Below are positions 1-6,366 of a stretch of DNA of 26,352 nt, one piece after another (position 1 is the stretch's first letter; each line of letters begins with the position of its first letter). The notes beneath the pieces were generated by a model, which ran no database searches, was not told the origin of the DNA, and worked only from the letters and a program-made list of their open reading frames with translations. The position numbers and the translations under genes were made by a program. Source of the stretch: VMDJ01 sp965659945 (GTDB lineage Bacteria; Pseudomonadota; Gammaproteobacteria; Chromatiales; Chromatiaceae); assembly GCA_965659945.1 (NCBI GenBank), contig CBFHYJ010000017.1, forward strand, positions 1 to 26,352, given 5' to 3'.

Positions 1-47
1 ACCGCAACACAAAATGTGTTGCACCTGTGCCACATAGGTGACTTTCG
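1..47 (-). promoter_or_regulatory. Possible rpsA leader region downstream of cmk
   Basis: These bases lie 3' of cmk on the minus strand, where rpsA (ribosomal protein S1) follows cmk in most gammaproteobacteria. Two abutting inverted repeats are visible. Bases 4-11 pair perfectly with 15-22 (GCAACACA/TGTGTTGC, 3-nt loop). Bases 22-29 pair with 33-40 (3-nt loop, one imperfect pair). No U-tract follows within the window, so a terminator is not supported. S1 is known to autoregulate through a folded rpsA leader, so a structured leader would fit, but rpsA itself is outside the window and this remains inference. Confidence 0.25.
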
Positions 48-707
48 TTAGCTTCGGTCAGACCAAAGCGTCAGAATCTGTTGCACCACTTCATCAATAG
101 ATAGCGATGTTGAATCGATAACGATTGCATCATCGGCAGGCACCAATGGAGAGGTTGCTCGCGTCCGATCACGCTCATCACGTTCGGCGATCTCGGCAAC
201 AAGGGCGGCGATATTACTGGATATCCCTTTTTCATTCAACTGCTTATGACGTCTTTGCGCTCTTTCTTCGGCGCTCGCCGTAAGGAAAATCTTAAGTGGC
301 GCCTGAGGGAAAACGGTGGTGCCCATATCCCGGCCATCGGCGATCAACCCAGGTATTTTGGCGAAGGCCTTTTGCCAGTCTAAAAGTGCCGCACGGACCG
401 CCGGCATCGCAGCGACCTTAGATGCATCATTTCCCGCAGATTCTGTGCGAATCGCCAGAGAAACGTCCTCACCATTCAAAATGACGCCATCAACCGTGAA
501 TTCGACCTGCATCGAGGACGCAAGCTCAGCTGCCATAGCCTCATTATCAAAGCCATTTCCGGCGCGATTCACCAAAAGACCTGTTAAGCGGTACAAGGCA
601 CCTGAGTCGAGAATTTTAAACTTCAGCTGTTCTGCTAGAAGCTTGGCGACCGTACCCTTACCTGCACCGCTCGGACCATCAACGGTAATAACCGGAACGG
701 CACTCAC
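48..707 (-). CDS. cmk: Cytidylate kinase (CMP/dCMP kinase)
   Basis: Phosphorylates CMP and dCMP with ATP in cytosolic pyrimidine salvage and RNA turnover. The N-terminus carries the P-loop VITVDGPSGAGKGTVAK, and the LDSGALYR and DGRDMGTTVFP segments are typical of bacterial Cmk. The 219-aa product from the GTG at 705-707 begins VSAVPVITVDG, in line with E. coli Cmk. A longer reading frame extends 25 codons upstream into aroA but adds residues the family does not have. The GTG overlaps the aroA TGA as GTGA, which suggests translational coupling. It is the last gene of the aromatic cluster inside the window; rpsA is expected next. Confidence 0.95.
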   Translation of the reverse strand: MSAVPVITVDGPSGAGKGTVAKLLAEQLKFKILDSGALYRLTGLLVNRAGNGFDNEAMAAELASSMQVEFTVDGVILNGEDVSLAIRTESAGNDASKVAAMPAVRAALLDWQKAFAKIPGLIADGRDMGTTVFPQAPLKIFLTASAEERAQRRHKQLNEKGISSNIAALVAEIAERDERDRTRATSPLVPADDAIVIDSTSLSIDEVVQQILTLWSDRS

Positions 708-2014
708 GCGGCCGACACCTGTAAACCAACTGAAGCAGCCAACTCGACAAAGCCAGGGAATGATGTGTTCACATTGGCGCAATTATCAACAGAAATATCA
801 CCTGTTGCACGCAATGCAGCCATGGCAAACGACATCGCAATACGGTGATCACCATGACTGTCCACAGAGCCGCCGCCAATAGCGCCACCCTGAATGACAA
901 TGCCATCTGGCGTTGGTTTGGCATCAACACCAAGTGCAATCAGACCATCAGCCATCACCTGAATGCGATCAGATTCCTTTACCCGTAATTCTTCTGCGCC
1001 GGTGAGAACCGTTTCACCCTCAGCACAGGCGGCGGCAACAAACAGTGCCGGGAACTCATCGATAGCAAGCGGAACCTGATCCTCAGGTATCTGAATACCT
1101 TTGAGCTTGGCAGAGCGAACACGCAGATCAGCCACTGGCTCACCACCGATAACGTGCTCATTGCTCACTTCAATATCCGCACCCATCAATCGAAGGATAT
1201 TGATCACGCCATCACGCGTGGGATTCATACCAACGTGCTGAAGTGTCAGGTCAGAACCTTCAGCAATACTTGCACCAACCAAGAAGAAAGCCGCAGATGA
1301 AATATCGGCCGGAACATCAATGTCGCACGCTGTCAACTTGCCACCACCTTTAACCCCGCGACGTGGGCCATCTTGCATCACCTCGTAACCAAAGCCTTGC
1401 AACATGCGCTCTGTGTGATCGCGAGTTGGGGCAGGTTCAGTTACCCAGGTTTCACTCTCGGCATAAAGGCCGGCAAGTAATAAGCACGACTTAACCTGCG
1501 CACTTGCCATTGGCATGTCGTAATCAATACCTTTCAATGCAGCTACAGGTAAGATAGTGAGTGGTGAAGTGCCCGTCTCTGTCGTTTCAATCTTCGCGCC
1601 CATCAGCGCTAATGGATCGGTCACTCGCTTCATTGGACGCTTCGTCAACGACTCATCACCGATCAGTGTTGTAGAAAACGCCTGACCCGCCAACAATCCA
1701 GACATCAAACGCATCGAAGTACCGGAATTACCGACATCTAGAGAAGCTTGAGGTTGCTGCAAGCCATGCATACCCACACCGTGCACGACCACTTTGCCAT
1801 TGTCAGGGCCCTCGATTTTCACACCCATCGCTTTAAACGCATTTAAGGTCGCAAGCGCATCCTCACCCTCGAGGAAGCCACTGACATGCGTCGTGCCTTC
1901 AGCTAATGAGCCCATCATGATCGAGCGATGAGAAATAGATTTATCACCAGCCACTCGAATAGCACCCTTCAGGGCGCCGCCAGGCTGGACATGGAAACGA
2001 ATCGAATCAGACAC
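704..2014 (-). CDS. aroA: 3-phosphoshikimate 1-carboxyvinyltransferase (EPSP synthase)
   Basis: Joins shikimate-3-phosphate and phosphoenolpyruvate, the sixth step of the shikimate pathway. The 436-aa protein shows GDKSISHR near the start, GNSGTSMR, SLTKRPM, a RVKESDR segment and DHRIAMSF near the C-terminus, all EPSP synthase signatures. Overall wording (for example MASAQVKS, TRDHTERMLQGFG, VADLRVRS) is closer to the CP4-like branch than to the E. coli enzyme. At the loop where CP4 has Ala (GNAATG), this protein has Gly. The start is a GTG at 2012-2014 with only a weak purine-rich site upstream. A 109-bp gap separates it from tyrA, whereas in Pseudomonas the two are fused. Confidence 0.97.
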   Translation of the reverse strand: MSDSIRFHVQPGGALKGAIRVAGDKSISHRSIMMGSLAEGTTHVSGFLEGEDALATLNAFKAMGVKIEGPDNGKVVVHGVGMHGLQQPQASLDVGNSGTSMRLMSGLLAGQAFSTTLIGDESLTKRPMKRVTDPLALMGAKIETTETGTSPLTILPVAALKGIDYDMPMASAQVKSCLLLAGLYAESETWVTEPAPTRDHTERMLQGFGYEVMQDGPRRGVKGGGKLTACDIDVPADISSAAFFLVGASIAEGSDLTLQHVGMNPTRDGVINILRLMGADIEVSNEHVIGGEPVADLRVRSAKLKGIQIPEDQVPLAIDEFPALFVAAACAEGETVLTGAEELRVKESDRIQVMADGLIALGVDAKPTPDGIVIQGGAIGGGSVDSHGDHRIAMSFAMAALRATGDISVDNCANVNTSFPGFVELAASVGLQVSAA

Positions 2015-2123
2015 GGGATTGGGTCTCTAAAATACTACAAATAAAGACCGCGAAGGCTATCGATTTAAGGCAAAAAACTCAAGCAAAACCAACGTTTAGC
2101 GTGAAGTTTTAGGGGAATATCGC
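2015..2123 (-). other. Intergenic gap between tyrA and aroA
   Basis: This 109-bp stretch is the largest gap inside the otherwise tightly spaced serC-to-cmk cluster. It is relatively A/T-rich on the aroA-proximal side. I see no convincing terminator hairpin. A minus-strand TTGCTT about 17 bases before TCGATA is at best a poor sigma-70 match, so an internal aroA-cmk promoter is possible but not demonstrated. Confidence 0.3.
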
Positions 2124-3002
2124 TTATTTATCGTCTAGACCGTCAACATAAGCATCACGCGCTGATTTCGCATTCTCAAAAATCTCGAGTAATGAGTCGC
2201 CCTCGCCCTGCTCGATCAGCTCACCAATCGACTGCAGCTCGTCTGCAAATGAGAAAACTAACTCACTAACTGCCCGACGATTCGCCACACAGATATCACG
2301 CCACATCACCGGGTTACTTGATGCGATTCGCGTGAAATCACGAAAACCGCCAGCCGCATATTTAAAGATGTCATCGTGCTCATCGAGATTAGCCAACATA
2401 TCCACCAATCCAAATGCGAGCATGTGTGGCAAATGACTTGTTGCCGCTAGTACTTCATCGTGATGCTCTACACCCATCTCGATAACCTCGGCACCACAGG
2501 CTTGCCACATCTCGGTAATGGTCTTCCGAGCATCATTGGATGTTTGCTCCATCGGCGTAATAATGATGCGACGGTTGTTATAAAGCGTTGCAAATGAAGC
2601 CTCGACACCATTGTTCTCGGTACCTGCAATCGGATGACCAGGCACAAACTGAGCCGTATACTCAGGGCATGCCTGCATAAAATCTTCTATAACCGTTGCC
2701 TTGGCACTACCGCCGTCGGTAATTACACAATCTGGTTTGATATGACCTTTGAACGCTTCAAACACGGAAGCCATAGCACCTAGCGGTACAGAAACAAACA
2801 CTATATCTGCATCACTGACCGCTTCAGCGATATTTTGCGTGAAGCTATCGATCACACCCAGCTCGATACCTCTCTCAAGATTCGCAGCCGAGCGACCACA
2901 GCCGACAACATGTTCAACCATGCCGGCATCTCGCAGCGCACGCGCCAAAGAACCACCAATCAAACCAAGACCTATGATCACGAGTCGCTTGATCGGCTTC
3001 AC
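2124..3002 (-). CDS. tyrA: Prephenate/arogenate dehydrogenase
   Basis: Oxidative decarboxylation of prephenate (or arogenate) toward tyrosine. The 292-aa protein opens with a Rossmann motif (VIIGLGLIGGSLARAL). It contains the PGHPIAGTENNG segment typical of TyrA (catalytic His region) and a C-terminal helical dehydrogenase domain with ATSHLPHM and FRDFTRIASS. It lacks a chorismate mutase or ACT domain. At the end of the second beta strand it reads VVGCGRSAAN, with no acidic residue at the usual NAD-determining position, so NADP use is possible. The GTG start at 3000-3002 overlaps the hisC TGA as GTGA. Confidence 0.94.
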   Translation of the reverse strand: MKPIKRLVIIGLGLIGGSLARALRDAGMVEHVVGCGRSAANLERGIELGVIDSFTQNIAEAVSDADIVFVSVPLGAMASVFEAFKGHIKPDCVITDGGSAKATVIEDFMQACPEYTAQFVPGHPIAGTENNGVEASFATLYNNRRIIITPMEQTSNDARKTITEMWQACGAEVIEMGVEHHDEVLAATSHLPHMLAFGLVDMLANLDEHDDIFKYAAGGFRDFTRIASSNPVMWRDICVANRRAVSELVFSFADELQSIGELIEQGEGDSLLEIFENAKSARDAYVDGLDDK

Positions 3003-4096
3003 AAGACCTTCTCCAGCGCGGTCAGTGCACGAGCATTCTCACTTTGCAGGCCCACACTGATACGCAGGTGATGCTGCAAACCATAATTTTCGACAGGACG
3101 TGTGATTACACCCTCCATCAATAGCGCTTTATCAACCTCTGCTACCGGACGGCCCACATTGACTGAAATAAAATTACCAACAGATGAGATATAGATAAGA
3201 CCTAATTTATCCAATCCTTCGCTTAAATGAACTAACCCTTCATCGTTCACACGAATTGATTCAGCTAAATATTCGGAATCCTCTAACGCAGCAAGCGCAC
3301 CGGCTTGTGCAAATGAATTCACATTAAATGGCTGTCGAACCCGATTTAATAAATCCGCAACATCTGGATGACTCACGCTGTAGCCAACACGCAAAGCAGC
3401 CAAGCCAAAGGCTTTAGAAAATGTACGTGTAACGATCACATTAGGGAATCGGGTTATCCATTGCGTAGCATCTGGATAATCCTCAAGACGCACATACTCC
3501 GAATACGCTTCATCGATAACAATGATGACGTCCGATGGCACTTGCTCAACAAAACTCAGTAGCTCTGATTCATTCAACCATGTGCCTGTTGGATTGTTAG
3601 GATTGGCAATCCAAACCACGCGCGTTTTATCGGTGATCGCATTGAGCATGGCGTGTAAATCATGTCCAAATTCAACGGCAGGCACCGCAACCAAATTGGC
3701 GCCAACAGACATCGAAGCAATCGGATAAACCGCAAAAGCATGCTGAGAAAAAACAGACTGATAACCCGGCGATAAAAACACGCGAGCAATCATATCGAGC
3801 ACATCATTAGAGCCATTGCCAATAGTTATCTGATTAGATGTTACGCCATGGCGATTCGCTAACGCTTCACGCAAGGCAAAACCCGCACCATCTGGATAGC
3901 GCGCTAATTCTGCAAACTCAGACTGCAACACATCTTTGATGCGCTGACTGACCGCAATGGGGTTCTCGTTAGACGCCAATTTCACCGAGTTACAAATACC
4001 CAGTTCACGCTCTAACTCAGAAACAGGCTTGCCTGGTTTGTATGGCTGAATCGATGCAATACCTGGGGAGGCAATGTGCAGAAACGCATTACTCAC
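2999..4096 (-). CDS. hisC: Histidinol-phosphate/aromatic aminotransferase (HisC family)
   Basis: PLP-dependent fold-type I aminotransferase, 365 aa. The motif TRTFSKAFGLAALRVGY holds the Schiff-base lysine (K228). NPNNPTGT and VIDEAYSEY are the classic substrate/PLP segments, and the C-terminal LRISVG supplies the carboxylate-binding Arg. Lying between pheA and tyrA, it is the counterpart of the hisC paralogue in the Pseudomonas supraoperon. It probably transaminates aromatic keto acids (phenylpyruvate, hydroxyphenylpyruvate or prephenate) as well as, or instead of, imidazole acetol phosphate. The start is GTG at 4094-4096, preceded by AAAAGG at a good distance. The pheA-hisC gap is 18 bp. 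Confidence 0.93.
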   Translation of the reverse strand: MSNAFLHIASPGIASIQPYKPGKPVSELERELGICNSVKLASNENPIAVSQRIKDVLQSEFAELARYPDGAGFALREALANRHGVTSNQITIGNGSNDVLDMIARVFLSPGYQSVFSQHAFAVYPIASMSVGANLVAVPAVEFGHDLHAMLNAITDKTRVVWIANPNNPTGTWLNESELLSFVEQVPSDVIIVIDEAYSEYVRLEDYPDATQWITRFPNVIVTRTFSKAFGLAALRVGYSVSHPDVADLLNRVRQPFNVNSFAQAGALAALEDSEYLAESIRVNDEGLVHLSEGLDKLGLIYISSVGNFISVNVGRPVAEVDKALLMEGVITRPVENYGLQHHLRISVGLQSENARALTALEKVL

Positions 4097-4114
4097 GTTA
4101 ATACCTTTTAATAC

Positions 4115-5200
4115 TCAAAGCACCGCGCGCGGGTATGAGCCTAGAACCTTAAACATACCTGCGGATTTACGCAGCTCCTCAATCGCCTTTGCCATGTGAG
4201 GATCATCTGCATGACCATTCACATCAACAAAGAACACATAATCCCAATTTTCACGACGCGAAGGACGTGATTCGATACGCGTCATACTGACACCATGATC
4301 TGCCAGCGGTCGCAACATCTTGTAAAGACCGCCTGCTTCGTTGGGCGCACTCATCATCAAGCTTGTCTTGTCATCACCCGATGGTGGCGTTGCTTGACGA
4401 CCAATGACTAAAAAGCGCGTGGTGTTACCTGCTTCGTCTTCAATGTTTTCAGATAGTGTATCCAAACCATAAAGCTCAGCAGCCATCTCACCGGCAATGG
4501 CAGCGGCATTCGGCGTTTCAGCTGCCAACTTAGCAGCCTCTGCATTGCTGCCGACCGGCACACGATCTACAAACGGTAGATGACGATCTAACCATCCACG
4601 ACACTGAGCTAGTGACTGCTGATGCGAGAATACCGTTTTCAATTCCGACAAAGGCTGACCTTTACCAAGTAAGTTGTGATGAATACGAATACTCACCTCA
4701 CCACAGATCTGGAGCGGTGATTTCAAAAAGGTATCGAGGGTGTGATTAACAACACCTTCAGTTGAGTTCTCAACAGGCACCACACCGTAATCAGCTTTAC
4801 CTGATTCCACATCTAAGAAAACATCTGGAATACTACCAAGCGACTCTGTTCGCACCGAGTGACCGAAATGCTTGAGTGCCGCTGCTTGAGTAAAGGTACC
4901 CTCAGGTCCCAAATAAGCAATTTGCAATGGTCGCTCTAAAGCCAAACAGGCCGACATTATCTCGCGAAATAAACGCGCGACTTCCTCATCATCAAGCGGA
5001 CCTTGATTACGCTCTTTTACCATACGAAGCACTTGCGCTTCTCTCTCTGGTCGATAAAACACCGCATTTGGATCAGCCGAAAGCTTAATGCGCGCAACTT
5101 CCATTGCCGCTCCAGCTCGCTGATTCAGCAACTGATGCACTTGTTCATCAATCGCATCGATACGATCTCGAATCTTGCCTAATTGTTCTGCATCACTCAT
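4115..5200 (-). CDS. pheA: Bifunctional chorismate mutase/prephenate dehydratase (P-protein)
   Basis: Converts chorismate to prephenate and then to phenylpyruvate for phenylalanine synthesis. Domains in order over 361 aa: an AroQ-type chorismate mutase (about residues 1-88, with IRDRIDAIDEQVHQLLNQRA); prephenate dehydratase (about 92-270, beginning IAYLGPEGTFTQAAA, with VPVENSTEGVV and NTTRFLVIG); and a C-terminal ACT domain (about 282-361) containing ESRPSRRENWDYVFFVD. The ESRP motif is the known phenylalanine-binding site in P-proteins, so feedback inhibition is likely. ATG start with AAGGA six bases upstream. It lies 13 bp after serC. Confidence 0.97.
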   Translation of the reverse strand: MSDAEQLGKIRDRIDAIDEQVHQLLNQRAGAAMEVARIKLSADPNAVFYRPEREAQVLRMVKERNQGPLDDEEVARLFREIMSACLALERPLQIAYLGPEGTFTQAAALKHFGHSVRTESLGSIPDVFLDVESGKADYGVVPVENSTEGVVNHTLDTFLKSPLQICGEVSIRIHHNLLGKGQPLSELKTVFSHQQSLAQCRGWLDRHLPFVDRVPVGSNAEAAKLAAETPNAAAIAGEMAAELYGLDTLSENIEDEAGNTTRFLVIGRQATPPSGDDKTSLMMSAPNEAGGLYKMLRPLADHGVSMTRIESRPSRRENWDYVFFVDVNGHADDPHMAKAIEELRKSAGMFKVLGSYPRAVL

Positions 5201-5213
5201 CGGTATTCCTTAG

Positions 5214-6296
5214 TTAACCGTGTGTACGCTCAAACTCAGCCATAAAATCGACTAAAGCCTCAACGCCCTCATAGGGCATCGCGTTATAAATACTGGCTCG
5301 CATGCCACCAACTTCTTTATGACCTTTAAGTGCCAACAAGCCAGCCGCATGACTCTGCTCTAAAAATAACGCATCTAAAGCAGTATCAGCCAGTGTAAAT
5401 GGCACATTCATGATCGAACGATAGGAAGAATTGACCGGATTAGCGTAAAAACAGTTCTTATCAATCGCTGAGTACAACAATTTCGCCTTACGTTGGTTGA
5501 TGTCCGCCATGACCGAAAGACCACCCTGTTCTTTCAGCCATTCAAACACCAAGCCTGCCAAATACCAGCTATAGGTAGGTGGCGTGTTGTACATGGAATC
5601 ATTATCGGCTTGTGATTGGTAATTCAGCATAGCCGGCGTTTGTGGCAATGCATGGCCAATTAAATCCTCACGAATGATCGCGATAGTTAAGCCTGCCGGC
5701 CCAATATTTTTTTGCGCACCGGCATAAATAATGCCGAACTTAGAAACATCTAATGACTGAGACAGGATGTTAGATGACATATCCGCAACCAATGGCACAT
5801 CACCGGTCTCTGGTACATAACTAAACTCTAAGCCGTGAATCGTTTCATTCGGTGTGTAATGAACAAATGCTGCTTTATCAGAAACGTGAATACTCCCTTC
5901 ATCAGGCAACGTGGTGAAATTATTCGCCGACATGTCTCCAACAACATTAATCTGACCGTAACGTTTAGCTTCTGCTATCGCCTTACGCGACCACGTGCCC
6001 GTGTAGTAATAATCAGCAGCCTGCTTTTGACCCATCAGGTTTAAAGGCACCGCGGCAAACTGAGACGAAGCGCCACCCTGTAAAAACAATACGCTGTAAT
6101 TATCAGGTATCGACATCAGCTCACGTAAATCAGCTTCAGCTTTTTGTGCGAGCGCCATGAATGCCTTTCCACGATGACTAAGCTCCATCACTGAACAGCC
6201 CAGGTTTTGCCAATGAAGCATTTCCGCCTGAGCACGTTCCAATACGGGTGTTGGAAGCGCCGCTGGACCTGCACTGAAATTAAATAATCGAGACAT
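5214..6296 (-). CDS. serC: Phosphoserine aminotransferase
   Basis: Transaminates 3-phosphohydroxypyruvate in serine synthesis and 3-hydroxy-4-phospho-oxobutanoate for pyridoxal phosphate. The 360-aa protein begins MSRLFNFSAGPAALP, matching the family N-terminus. The PLP lysine is K196 in YAGAQKNIGPAG. Substrate-site segments include LFLQGGASSQF and HEVGGMRASIYNAMP. I chose the ATG at 6294-6296; an upstream in-frame TTG (6312-6314) would add six residues that the family lacks. It is the first biosynthetic gene after gyrA, as in Pseudomonas, and probably shares a transcript with pheA through cmk. Confidence 0.97.
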   Translation of the reverse strand: MSRLFNFSAGPAALPTPVLERAQAEMLHWQNLGCSVMELSHRGKAFMALAQKAEADLRELMSIPDNYSVLFLQGGASSQFAAVPLNLMGQKQAADYYYTGTWSRKAIAEAKRYGQINVVGDMSANNFTTLPDEGSIHVSDKAAFVHYTPNETIHGLEFSYVPETGDVPLVADMSSNILSQSLDVSKFGIIYAGAQKNIGPAGLTIAIIREDLIGHALPQTPAMLNYQSQADNDSMYNTPPTYSWYLAGLVFEWLKEQGGLSVMADINQRKAKLLYSAIDKNCFYANPVNSSYRSIMNVPFTLADTALDALFLEQSHAAGLLALKGHKEVGGMRASIYNAMPYEGVEALVDFMAEFERTHG

Positions 6297-6318
6297 AGGT
6301 TTATCGTTACCCAAAAGG

Positions 6319-6350
6319 ACTTAAAGGCGCACAAGGCGCCTTCGTTAAGT
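6319..6350 (-). terminator. Stem-loop between gyrA and serC (weak or partial terminator)
   Basis: On the minus strand, AAGGCGC (6342-6336) pairs with GCGCCTT (6330-6324) across a 5-nt loop. The stem is extended by ACTTA/TAAGT (6350-6346 with 6323-6319) after a 3-nt bulge. Only a short T-run (CCTTTT) follows. It could be an attenuating terminator or an mRNA processing and stability element separating gyrA from the amino acid genes. The structure is read directly from the sequence; the function is inferred. Confidence 0.45.
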
Positions 6351-6366
6351 TGTTAACAAAAGATGA

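Noticed and set aside
316..882. Long plus-strand open frame of 188 aa opposite cmk and aroA
   Set aside because: It is antisense to two well-identified genes, has no family resemblance and no ribosome site; an antisense shadow.
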